Assembly (NCBI RefSeq): GCF_934277605.1
Contig: NZ_CAKQVD010000014.1
Coordinates: 1 to 38,619 of the forward strand
DNA from: an uncultured Anaerotignum sp.
GTDB lineage: Bacteria; Bacillota; Clostridia; Lachnospirales; Anaerotignaceae
DNA length: 38,619 nt
Direction of reading: 5' to 3'
Below, one piece after another: positions 1 through 7,055 of the stretch. Made by a program: the position numbers and the translations under genes. Positions within the stretch are counted from its first letter, which is position 1. Every line of letters begins with the position of its first letter. The notes under the pieces were generated by a model, which saw only the letters and a program-made list of their open reading frames with translations, was not told the DNA's origin and made no database searches.

Positions 1-68
<68 letters not shown>

Positions 69-79
69 GCAATATAAAA

Positions 80-160
80 TGGGCGGAGAAGGATTCGAAC
101 CTTCGAAGCTATCGCAACAGATTTACAGTCTGCCCCCTTTGGCCGCTCGGGAATCCACCC
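80..160 (-). tRNA. tRNA-Tyr (GUA)
   Basis: On the minus strand a 7-bp acceptor stem GGGTGGA/TCCGCCC, an anticodon loop with GTA and a long variable arm make this a class II tRNA, as expected for bacterial Tyr. The discriminator is A and CCA is not encoded. It sits only 11 nt upstream of the initiator tRNA, so the two are co-transcribed. Confidence 0.95.
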
Positions 161-163
161 ATA

Positions 164-445
164 GTAGTGTAGTTATTTTTTGTTTATGAGATTCCGTCTC
201 ATAATGCTTTGGCATTGTGCAAGGAATCGAATAAAAAATAACGAAACGGTTTTCTTCCGATAGGAAGAAAAACTTACCTTATTATAGTGTAGTTATTTTT
301 TGTTTATGAGCTTCCGTCTCATAATGCTTTGGCATTGTGCAAGGAATCAAATAAAAAATAACGAAACGGTTTTCTTCCGATAGAAAGAAAAACTTACCCT
401 ATCATAATGTAGTTATTTTTTTGCTTATTCTTACTTATGAGCAAG
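164..445. repeat. Tandem 120-bp structured repeat between tRNA genes
   Basis: Two near-identical 120-bp units (about 164-283 and 284-403) are followed by the first part of a third unit that runs into tRNA-Thr. Each unit has an outer inverted repeat, GTTATTTTTT (172-181) with AAAAAATAAC (233-242). Inside it is the hairpin TTATGAGA/TCTCATAA (184-204). A second hairpin near 250-272 pairs GTTTTCTTCC with GGAAGAAAAAC. The units differ at only a few bases. They form the spacer transcript between tRNA-Thr and tRNA-Tyr, so they may shape processing or be an expanded intergenic repeat. No coding frame is maintained. Confidence 0.85.
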
Positions 446-450
446 AAAAA

Positions 451-523
451 AGCCGATGATCGGACTCGAACCGATAACCTGCTGATTACAAGTCAGCTGC
501 TCTGCCAATTGAGCCACATCGGC
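451..523 (-). tRNA. tRNA-Thr (UGU)
   Basis: The reverse complement gives a 73-nt class I cloverleaf with acceptor GCCGATG, anticodon loop CTTGTAA (TGT) and T arm GGTTCGAGTCC. The discriminator is T and CCA is not encoded. It is the first gene of the minus-strand tRNA operon, directly behind the promoter at 549-577. Confidence 0.95.
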
Positions 524-548
524 GTAACTCGTGTTGAGTACAAGAGAT

Positions 549-577
549 ATATTATCATTCTTTCTATCTTTCGTCAA
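549..577 (-). promoter_or_regulatory. Promoter of the tRNA Thr-Tyr-fMet operon
   Basis: On the minus strand TTGACG (572-577) and TAATAT (549-554) are separated by exactly 17 bp, a good vegetative sigma factor promoter. Transcription would start near 542, about 20 nt before tRNA-Thr. Confidence 0.75.
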
Positions 578-602
578 GTACTTTTTTTATTTTTTTCTTC
601 TT

Positions 603-809
603 TCAAAAAAAATGTGTTAAGGCACGCAGCGTGTCCAAAAGATACGCCTGCATAAAGCGCAAAACCACTGCCAAGCTTGCAAGGTAGCACCCCAGCTCAA
701 TCGGCTTTTGCATAAAGCTATTCTGCCATTTTGATGCCATTGCCTCCAGAATCGACTGCACACAGAGAATCAGAAAAAGCTGTCCTGCCAAAATCGAAAA
801 TCCTTCCAT
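603..809 (-). CDS. Small hydrophobic protein of unknown function (68 aa)
   Basis: I do not recognise this protein. It has an ATG start preceded by AAGGGG at 8 nt spacing and no overlapping better candidate. Two hydrophobic stretches (residues about 5-25 and 38-58) separated by a short polar loop predict a two-pass membrane protein with both ends on the same side. It lies alone between the tRNA promoter and the divergent hydrolase operon. Composition and reading frame look protein-like, but a chance frame cannot be excluded. Confidence 0.5.
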   Translation of the reverse strand: MEGFSILAGQLFLILCVQSILEAMASKWQNSFMQKPIELGCYLASLAVVLRFMQAYLLDTLRALTHFF

Positions 810-927
810 TTCCGCCGCCCCTTAAAAAAATCTTCAGACTATCTTATGAAATTTCCCCTTTTCAAATGCAAAATTTGGGCGCATAATATAGAGTAGGATA
901 GTTTCTTCCAAAAAGGAGGTTTTTGAT

Positions 928-1875
928 ATGAAAAATGCTCTTGCAAAATATTTCTTCGGTTTTTTCGGCGCAGTGGGTGCTTTGCTTGCAGGCCTTGCAG
1001 GCTATCAGCAGCTTTGTCTGAAGCAGGCACGCAAAAAAAGGGATGATACACATTTTATGGAAACCTACCGTGCGAAGGAGGGTACGCTCGCCTATCGCTC
1101 CGTCGGGCATGGCAAGCCCTTGCTTTTGGTGCACAGCATGATGCTTGGTGCCTCCAATCGTGAATGGGATGCTGTGATTGATGCCTTAGCAGAGGAATAC
1201 CACGTTTATGCACCGGATTTGCCCGGCTTCGGCAATTCCTTCTATCCCGAAAAGCCTTGGACAGCATATCAATATGCAACCATCCTGCACCAATTCATCG
1301 AGGATGTCATCGGGCGTCCTGTTTGCCTTTGCGGTGCAAACGGCGGTGCGGATTTCGGCCTTTTGCTTTCCCTTTTGCATCCGGAAAGCATCTGCCGTCT
1401 TGTGCTGATTTCCCCCGAGGGTATCGGCAGCGGCTTTGCCACCAACGAGGATACGAGGGAGCTTTCCCTTCTGCTCTCCCCGATTGCCGGCACAGAGCAT
1501 TTTCTTCTTGGCACAAGCAAGCGGAAAATCAAGGCATCCTTGGAGCAGGCGATTTTTGCAAAGGAAACCGTTTCTGCGGAGCTGCTGCAGCGTTATGCAA
1601 ATGCCGCACGCTTTGGCAGTCATGCACAAGTAACCTTTGCCTGCCTTGCAGCTCGCTTTTGGGCAGCGGATACCAAGCCTGCCTTTGCAAAGCTTTCCGT
1701 TCCGTTTTTGATGATTTGGGGCGAGGAAAACCGCACAAATCCCACCTGCCATTTTGATACGGCAGAAAAAATGAAGGATTTCGGCTCCTTCGCTTTATTT
1801 GAAAAAACAGCCGCTTTGCCCCACATGGAAAACAGCAAAGCCTTTTTGGAGAATATCAAAGAATTTTTAAAATAA
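928..1875 (+). CDS. Membrane-anchored alpha/beta hydrolase fold protein
   Basis: This 315-residue protein starts with a hydrophobic segment (about residues 8-26), likely an uncleaved anchor, followed by an alpha/beta hydrolase domain. The strand-loop LLLVHSMM provides the oxyanion HS/HG-type motif, PDLPGFGNS is the usual cap-side motif, and H299 is the expected catalytic histidine. The nucleophile elbow reads GANGG, so Asn138 replaces the usual Ser/Cys/Asp, and the acid position is Glu266 or Glu267. It may therefore be inactive or use unusual chemistry. An AAAGGAGG ribosome site precedes the ATG, and two thioesterase genes follow within 12 nt each, implying an operon acting on acyl or CoA esters. 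The substrate is unknown. Confidence 0.82.
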   Translation: MKNALAKYFFGFFGAVGALLAGLAGYQQLCLKQARKKRDDTHFMETYRAKEGTLAYRSVGHGKPLLLVHSMMLGASNREWDAVIDALAEEYHVYAPDLPGFGNSFYPEKPWTAYQYATILHQFIEDVIGRPVCLCGANGGADFGLLLSLLHPESICRLVLISPEGIGSGFATNEDTRELSLLLSPIAGTEHFLLGTSKRKIKASLEQAIFAKETVSAELLQRYANAARFGSHAQVTFACLAARFWAADTKPAFAKLSVPFLMIWGEENRTNPTCHFDTAEKMKDFGSFALFEKTAALPHMENSKAFLENIKEFLK

Positions 1876-1886
1876 GGAGAATCAAT

Positions 1887-2357
1887 ATGCACTGGACAAA
1901 AATACCCGGACTTTCTCAGGCAGATATGGAGGCCTTTTTCCATGCTGCCATGCTGCCCGGTTCCGAATTAAAGCACCACGGTGTCATTCCGCAGATGGAC
2001 CCCCGATTCGTCACCTGCGATTTTGAAAAGGGCACCTTGGAAATGGCTTTTGATGCGCAGGAATGGGAGCTGAACCCCGAAAACATCCTGCACGGCGGCA
2101 TCATTTCCACCGCCTTAGATACCTCGATGGGCTTTCTTGCACATTATTACACCCATTTGAGTGCCCCCACAGTTGTAACCGTAACCATGAATGTTTCCTT
2201 CCTCAAGCCCGTGCTTGCAGGGGACACCTTCCACATCAAAACCCAGCTGGATTCCCTTGGGCGCACCTTGGCAACCGTAAAAGCGGAGGTTCGCTTGGAG
2301 CGGGAGGATGTTTTGGCATGTATTGCGACAGCAACCTTTATGGCTGTCAGCGGATAA
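1887..2357 (+). CDS. PaaI-type hotdog thioesterase
   Basis: This 156-residue single hotdog-fold protein is of the PaaI/acyl-CoA thioesterase type. The signature helix-start motif HGGIISTALD (residues 69-78) is present with the conserved His-Gly-Gly and the Asp at the usual active-site position. It is followed by the beta-strand block TVTMNVSFLKPV and a C-terminal ATATFM strand typical of the family. Family members hydrolyse acyl-CoA thioesters in the cytoplasm. The start has AAGGAG at good spacing. It is the first of two adjacent paralogues downstream of the alpha/beta hydrolase. Confidence 0.85.
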   Translation: MHWTKIPGLSQADMEAFFHAAMLPGSELKHHGVIPQMDPRFVTCDFEKGTLEMAFDAQEWELNPENILHGGIISTALDTSMGFLAHYYTHLSAPTVVTVTMNVSFLKPVLAGDTFHIKTQLDSLGRTLATVKAEVRLEREDVLACIATATFMAVSG

Positions 2358-2368
2358 GGAGGACAACC

Positions 2369-2863
2369 ATGGCACTGATTACATTAAAAGATGAAATTTC
2401 CTCGCAGGAAAACATGGAGCAATGGCTTTCTCAGATTGGGCACCCCGATAACCCCATTTCCAACAAGGGCGTTTTGGTGCATCTGCAGCCGAGATTTGTT
2501 TCCTGCGATTTTGAGAAAAAAGAAAACTGCATTGCCTTTGAGGCACTGCCTTGGGAGAGAAACCCCGGCGGCTCCCTGCATGGCGGCATTATGATGACCT
2601 GCTTTGATGTTGCCTTCGGCTTAACCTGCCATTATTATGCAAAGCAGCACCAGATTACAACGGTCAACCTGACAACCACCTTCCTCAAGCCCGTTGTTTT
2701 GGGGGATGTGGTGGAATACCGTGTGCGTGTGACAAATTTGGGGCGGACGCTCATCAGCATGGTGGCAGAGGGACATGTAAACCGCAACGGGAAGGATGTC
2801 CTCATCGGCACAGCAACCTCCACCTTTATGAAATTAGATAAATTGTTTGACGTACCCATTTAA
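2369..2863 (+). CDS. PaaI-type hotdog thioesterase, second paralogue
   Basis: This 164-residue hotdog protein is clearly related to its upstream neighbour, with LHGGIMMTCFD at residues 70-80, TTFLKPVVLGD and a final TATSTFM strand. The ATG at 2369 was chosen because AAGGAGG lies 6 nt before it; the longer open frame starting upstream would overlap the previous gene. The two copies diverge strongly outside the motif, so they are old duplicates that could form a heteromer or have different acyl-CoA preferences. A strong terminator follows. Confidence 0.85.
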   Translation: MALITLKDEISSQENMEQWLSQIGHPDNPISNKGVLVHLQPRFVSCDFEKKENCIAFEALPWERNPGGSLHGGIMMTCFDVAFGLTCHYYAKQHQITTVNLTTTFLKPVVLGDVVEYRVRVTNLGRTLISMVAEGHVNRNGKDVLIGTATSTFMKLDKLFDVPI

Positions 2864-2879
2864 AAAACCATTTTCATGC

Positions 2880-2922
2880 AAAAAGCAAGAAATTCCGATA
2901 AAAAAGGATTTCTTGCTTTTTT
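2880..2922 (+). terminator. Intrinsic terminator of the hydrolase-thioesterase operon
   Basis: A perfect 13-bp stem (AAAAGCAAGAAAT with ATTTCTTGCTTTT) around a 14-nt loop is followed by a T run. Confidence 0.9.
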
Positions 2923-2964
2923 ATGCTTTCTGATTATGCTTTCTGATTTGGATACCGTCTTTTT

Positions 2965-3213
2965 TCATTTCTCCGCAGGCACATATTGCAATAAATCCTC
3001 TGTGGTGCAATCCAGTGCATAGCAAATGCGTGCAAGAATATCCAAATCCATTTTTTCCAATTCTCCCTGATACCATTTATTGACCACCTCAAAGCGTGCA
3101 TCAATACGCTTTGCAAGCTGATTGCGGGTTATGCCTCTTTCCTCCATGCGTTCCTTAAGGTGCAATGCAATATGTCCGTATTCCGCACGCATTAAAATGC
3201 CTTTTTCCTTCAT
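2965..3213 (-). CDS. XRE-family HTH regulator (82 aa)
   Basis: This is a stand-alone Cro/C1-type helix-turn-helix protein. The segment from ERMEERGITRNQLAK to the WYQGE recognition region and LARICYALDCTTEDLLQY is typical of small XRE regulators that end with the CALDC-x(3)-DLL pattern. The ATG at 3213 has GGGAGGG at 7 nt; a second ATG seven codons later is a weaker alternative. It has its own promoter and is separated from noc by about 110 bp. The target is unknown. Confidence 0.8.
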   Translation of the reverse strand: MKEKGILMRAEYGHIALHLKERMEERGITRNQLAKRIDARFEVVNKWYQGELEKMDLDILARICYALDCTTEDLLQYVPAEK

Positions 3214-3259
3214 TCGCCTTCCCTCCCTGCCGATAACCGTTACGCTCTATATAGTAACG

Positions 3260-3288
3260 ATTATAAAATGCAAACGGGAAGAAAGCAA
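3260..3288 (-). promoter_or_regulatory. Promoter of the small XRE regulator gene
   Basis: On the minus strand TTGCTT (3283-3288) and TATAAT (3260-3265) have a 17-bp spacer. The predicted start lies about 40 nt ahead of the ATG. Confidence 0.7.
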
Positions 3289-3320
3289 GCAAAATATGTA
3301 TCAAATGCAAAATGCAACGC

Positions 3321-4172
3321 TTAGGATGCACCCAATTCCACTGCATTTTTCCGAATCCGAATCACAATTTCACAGCAATCCGCCTCCTGCTTATCCTCAT
3401 AAACCACCTCCATGCCGGAGCGGCGAATCACCTCCACGCTTTGCTTGATGGTGTTGGTAAAAAGGCGAAAATCCGCAGAGCGCACATATCGTTTTTCCTT
3501 CTGCTCTCCTTTTTCATGGAAACGGGGACGCATTTCCTCCAGTGTCGCCTCAATCAGCTCCTCTGTTTTTTTAACATTCATTTCCTCCTGTATCATTTGC
3601 GTAAGCACAAGCAGGCGGCTTTCCTCATTCGGCAGGCGCAGCAGCGCACGGGCATGTCGCTCCGTAAAATGATGCTCCAGCAGCAGCCTTTTCACGCTTT
3701 CCTCCAGCTTCAGCACACGCAGCTTGTTTGCAATGGAAGATTGGCTTTTGGAAAGCTTTGCCGCAAGCTCCTCCTGTGTCAAGCCATAGTCCTCCATCAT
3801 ATTGCGATAGCCCTCTGCCTCCTCCAGAAAGCTGAGGTTTTGGCGTTGGATGTTTTCGATAAACGCCATCACGGCACTGTCACTGTCGCTGACCTGCATG
3901 AGAATTGCGGGAACCGTCTCCAAGCCGGCCAGCTCGGCGGCACGCAGGCGGCGTTCCCCCGCAACCAATTCATATGCACCGCCGCTCATTTTGCGGACGG
4001 TAATCGGCTGCAAAATACCATAGGAACGAATACTGTCTGCCAATTCCTCCAAGGCAGCACGGTTGAAGTATTTTCTCGGCTGATAGGGATTGGAGCGGAT
4101 TTTATTTACAGGCAGTTGAAAAATTACTTTATCTTTTTTGAGCCGCATTTCCGAAAATTTCAAAACCTCCAT
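3321..4172 (-). CDS. noc: Nucleoid occlusion / ParB-like protein Noc
   Basis: This 283-residue ParB-family protein has the same length as Bacillus subtilis Noc and sits in the same place, beside rsmG and mnmG. The CTP-binding/clamp motifs GERRLRA (about 72-78) and ENIQRQNL (106-113) are present, followed by the HTH region (131-153). The ATG at 4172 was chosen because AAGGAGG lies 8 nt upstream; the longer open frame runs antisense to nothing useful and lacks a ribosome site. Noc binds scattered DNA sites, loads as a CTP-dependent clamp and blocks FtsZ assembly over the nucleoid. Assignment as Noc rather than a second ParB rests on synteny, since a true parB is present at 30908. Confidence 0.85.
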   Translation of the reverse strand: MEVLKFSEMRLKKDKVIFQLPVNKIRSNPYQPRKYFNRAALEELADSIRSYGILQPITVRKMSGGAYELVAGERRLRAAELAGLETVPAILMQVSDSDSAVMAFIENIQRQNLSFLEEAEGYRNMMEDYGLTQEELAAKLSKSQSSIANKLRVLKLEESVKRLLLEHHFTERHARALLRLPNEESRLLVLTQMIQEEMNVKKTEELIEATLEEMRPRFHEKGEQKEKRYVRSADFRLFTNTIKQSVEVIRRSGMEVVYEDKQEADCCEIVIRIRKNAVELGAS

Positions 4173-4296
4173 GTCATTTACCTCCTTTTCTACATAATAA
4201 CACGGTATTTTTCTGCTTTCGGAAAAAGCGTTCCACAAAAAAAAGCCCATATCGACACAAACTGCGTCCATATAGACCTTTTCGGAATCTTTTTGG

Positions 4297-5016
4297 TTAT
4301 ACCAATGGTTCTTTTTTGATTTTCCCTGCATTTCTGGGGTATTTTTTCGGTGTGGGAGCGATTTTTTCAATAAACACCAGCTTATGAGACAAATCGGTAT
4401 AGGGAATGGCAACATCCTTGATTTCCACCAATCTGCCGCCCAATTTTTTGAGCGCCCCCTTTGCCTGCTCCGCCTCTGCCGCCGCATCCGGCCCCTTCAA
4501 TGCCGCCAATCTGCCGCCCACCTTGATAAACGGCAGGCAATATTCTGCCAAAACGGAGAGATTTGCAACCGCACGAGAAACGCACAAATCAAATTTTTCC
4601 CGATACAGCGGGTTTTGTCCGCCATCCTCCGCACGACTGTGGATATATTCCACACCGCTCAGCCCAAGCTGACTGCCGACCTCCTGCAAGAAGCCAATGC
4701 GCTTTTGCAGGGAATCCAACAGCGTCAATTCAATTTCGGGGCAGGCAAGTTTCACGGGAATCCCCGGAAAGCCCGCACCTGTGCCGACATCAATCACACG
4801 CAGGCCCTTTTTCCATTCCACCCAAGGCACTAAGCTCAGGCAGTCCGCAAAATGCTTCAGCACCACCTCTCTCGGCTCGGTGATGGCAGTTAAATTCATT
4901 TTTTCGTTCCATTCTAACAGAAGGGAAAGATACGTCATAAACTGCTCCAGCTGCTCCTCCTGCAAGGAAATGCCCATCTGCGCACAGCAATCCTTGAGCA
5001 ATTCTCTTTTTTCCAT
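4297..5016 (-). CDS. rsmG: 16S rRNA (guanine-N7) methyltransferase RsmG
   Basis: This 239-residue GidB-family methyltransferase modifies G527 (E. coli numbering) of 16S rRNA. The SAM-binding glycine-rich loop VIDVGTGAGFPGIP is at residues 74-87. NLTAI near residue 41 and the KGPDA block are also family hallmarks. Its ATG follows a strong GGAAGGAGG site. It lies 31 nt after mnmG and is probably co-transcribed with it. About 125 bp separate it from noc. The extra basic C-terminal tail (TPKKYPRNAGKIKKEP) is usual for Firmicutes. Confidence 0.95.
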   Translation of the reverse strand: MEKRELLKDCCAQMGISLQEEQLEQFMTYLSLLLEWNEKMNLTAITEPREVVLKHFADCLSLVPWVEWKKGLRVIDVGTGAGFPGIPVKLACPEIELTLLDSLQKRIGFLQEVGSQLGLSGVEYIHSRAEDGGQNPLYREKFDLCVSRAVANLSVLAEYCLPFIKVGGRLAALKGPDAAAEAEQAKGALKKLGGRLVEIKDVAIPYTDLSHKLVFIEKIAPTPKKYPRNAGKIKKEPLV

Positions 5017-5047
5017 TGTTTCCCCCTCCTTCCTTTTCGATATATTT

Positions 5048-6928
5048 TTATTGCTTTCGCTTCATCTGCTCCATATAAATCAGCAAAACGGAAATATCCG
5101 CAGGGGATACCCCTGTGATACGGGATGCCTGCCCCAAGTTTTCGGGGCGCACCAGGTTCAGCTTTTGTCTTGCCTCCAAACGCAAGCCCTGAATGGTTTG
5201 ATAATCCAAATCCATCGGCAAAAGGCGGCTTTCCAGCTTTTTGAACTGCTCCACCTGCTTGAGCTGCTGCCCGATATAGCCTGCATATTTCATTTGGATG
5301 TTGACCTGCTCCCGCACCTCCTGCGGCAAATCTGGACGCTCAGGGTCAATCTCCGCCAGTTTTTCATAGCTGAGCTGTGGGCGTTTCAGCAAATCGGAAA
5401 GGCGGGCGCCGTTTTTAATCGGTGCTGTGCCGTATTTCTCCAAAAGGGCAAGCACAGGCGCACTCGGCCCCATGGTTACGCCCTCCACACGGGCAATTTC
5501 CTCTGCAACCAAACGCTCCTTTTCCCGCAGCGCATCATATCTTTCCTGCGAAATCAAGCCGATTTGATAGCCAAGCGGTGTCAATCTCCGGTCTGCATTA
5601 TCCTGCCGCAGCAGCAGACGAAATTCCGCACGGCTGGTCATCATACGATATGGCTCTCTTGTTCCCTTGTTGACAATATCATCAATCAGCACACCGATAT
5701 AGCCATCGGAACGCTGCAGCACCACAGGCTCCTTGCCCTGCACAAAATGCGCCGCATTGATACCGCCAATCAAGCCCTGTGCCGCCGCCTCCTCATAGCC
5801 GGAGGAGCCGTTAAACTGCCCCGCACTGAACAAACCGGGGAAATCCTTAAACTCCAAGGATAGCTTTAGCTGCGTTGCATCAATGCAGTCATATTCAATG
5901 GCATAGGCAAAACGGGTAATCTCGCAATGCTCCAGGCCGGGAATCGTGCGATACATGGCAATCTGCACATCCTCCGGCAAGGAGGAGCTCATGCCCTGGA
6001 TATACATTTCCTCTGTGTTTTCCCCCTCCGGCTCAACAAAAAGCTGATGACGCTCCTTATCGGCAAAGCGCACCACCTTATCCTCAATGGAGGGGCAGTA
6101 ACGGGGGCCTGTCCCCTCAATCACGCCGCCGAACATGGGGGAGCGGTCCAGATTTTCCCGAATAATTTGGTGTGTTTTTTCGTTGGTATAGGTCAGCCAA
6201 CAAAGCACCTGCGGCTTTGCGATATCCTCCGCTGTGTTTTCAAAGGAAAACGGCACAATCTCCGCATCCCCATACTGTGGCTGCATTTTATCCAAATCCA
6301 AAGAATTTTTGTTCATTCTGGCAGGTGTCCCTGTTTTAAAGCGGAACAAATCAATGCCCATTTCCTTCAGCCTTGCGGAAAGCTTTGTGGCAGGCATCAG
6401 GTTATTGGGGCCGCTTTCTGTGATATGCTCGCCCGTCAGGCAGCGTGCCTTCATGTAGGTGCCCATGCAAAGCACAACCGCCTTGCAGGCATACACTGCA
6501 CCTGCGGCTGTCACAACGCCGCTGACTCTGCCCTCCTCCATCAAGATATCCACAATTTCCGCCTGCTTGATTTTCAGATTGGGGGTGTTTTCCAAGCGGT
6601 GCTTCATTTCGGATTGATAGGCAAGCTTATCCGCCTGCGCCCGCAGAGAATACACCGCAGGGCCCTTGCCTGTGTTCAGCATCTTTGTCTGGATATAGGT
6701 TTTGTCGATCACCTTACCCATTTCGCCGCCCAAGGCATCCACCTCACGCACCAAATGCCCCTTGGAGCTGCCCCCAATCGAAGGGTTACAGGGCATCATG
6801 GCAATGCTGTCCAAGGAAATGGCAAACAAAACGGTCTGCATTCCAAGGCGTGCCGCCGCAAGCGCAGCCTCACAGCCGGCATGACCGCCGCCGATAACAG
6901 CGACATCTATGGTTTCTGCATGATACAT
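5048..6928 (-). CDS. mnmG: tRNA uridine-5-carboxymethylaminomethyl modification enzyme MnmG (GidA)
   Basis: This FAD-dependent protein of 626 residues works with MnmE to install cmnm5 groups on wobble U34 of tRNAs. The N-terminal Rossmann motif VIGGGHAGCEAA binds FAD. The conserved blocks CNPSIGGSSKGHLVREVDALGG and NTGKGPAV follow, and the C-terminal MnmE/tRNA-binding domain (YAGYIGQQ onward) is intact. I prefer the ATG at 6928, with GAGAGG 9 nt upstream, over the in-frame TTG six bases earlier, which is too close to that site. It has its own promoter at 6981-7009 overlapping the terminator of the preceding MATE gene, and is followed by rsmG. Confidence 0.95.
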   Translation of the reverse strand: MYHAETIDVAVIGGGHAGCEAALAAARLGMQTVLFAISLDSIAMMPCNPSIGGSSKGHLVREVDALGGEMGKVIDKTYIQTKMLNTGKGPAVYSLRAQADKLAYQSEMKHRLENTPNLKIKQAEIVDILMEEGRVSGVVTAAGAVYACKAVVLCMGTYMKARCLTGEHITESGPNNLMPATKLSARLKEMGIDLFRFKTGTPARMNKNSLDLDKMQPQYGDAEIVPFSFENTAEDIAKPQVLCWLTYTNEKTHQIIRENLDRSPMFGGVIEGTGPRYCPSIEDKVVRFADKERHQLFVEPEGENTEEMYIQGMSSSLPEDVQIAMYRTIPGLEHCEITRFAYAIEYDCIDATQLKLSLEFKDFPGLFSAGQFNGSSGYEEAAAQGLIGGINAAHFVQGKEPVVLQRSDGYIGVLIDDIVNKGTREPYRMMTSRAEFRLLLRQDNADRRLTPLGYQIGLISQERYDALREKERLVAEEIARVEGVTMGPSAPVLALLEKYGTAPIKNGARLSDLLKRPQLSYEKLAEIDPERPDLPQEVREQVNIQMKYAGYIGQQLKQVEQFKKLESRLLPMDLDYQTIQGLRLEARQKLNLVRPENLGQASRITGVSPADISVLLIYMEQMKRKQ

Positions 6929-6980
6929 ATTCAAATTCCTCTCTTCTCGGATTTAAAAGCTATTTTTTCAATAATATTTT

Positions 6981-7009
6981 ATTTTACACCAAAAAAGAGG
7001 GAAATTCAA
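6981..7009 (-). promoter_or_regulatory. Promoter of mnmG, embedded in the upstream terminator
   Basis: On the minus strand TTGAAT (7004-7009) and TAAAAT (6981-6986) are spaced by 17 bp. The -35 hexamer occupies the loop and first bases of the right arm of the MATE terminator, so the two signals share DNA. Confidence 0.65.
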
Positions 7010-7020
7010 CGATTTCCCTC
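6991..7020 (-). terminator. Intrinsic terminator after the MATE transporter gene
   Basis: Reading the minus strand, GAGGGAAAT pairs with ATTTCCCTC (9 bp) around a 6-nt loop, followed by six T. Confidence 0.85.
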
Positions 7021-7055
7021 CTGTAAAACGATTTTCCTTTTTTCAAAAACACGGT

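Noticed and set aside
3998..4319. Long open frames opposite noc, rsmG, mnmG and mnmE (for example plus-strand frames in 3312-7087)
   Set aside because: They are antisense shadows of strongly conserved genes, rich in His, Cys and Gln, without ribosome sites or recognisable domains.
6997..7020. Noc binding site at GGGAAAT...ATTTCCC
   Set aside because: Known Noc sites are ATTTCCCGGGAAAT. Here the arms are in the opposite order, separated by a 6-nt loop and followed by a T run, so the hairpin is a terminator.
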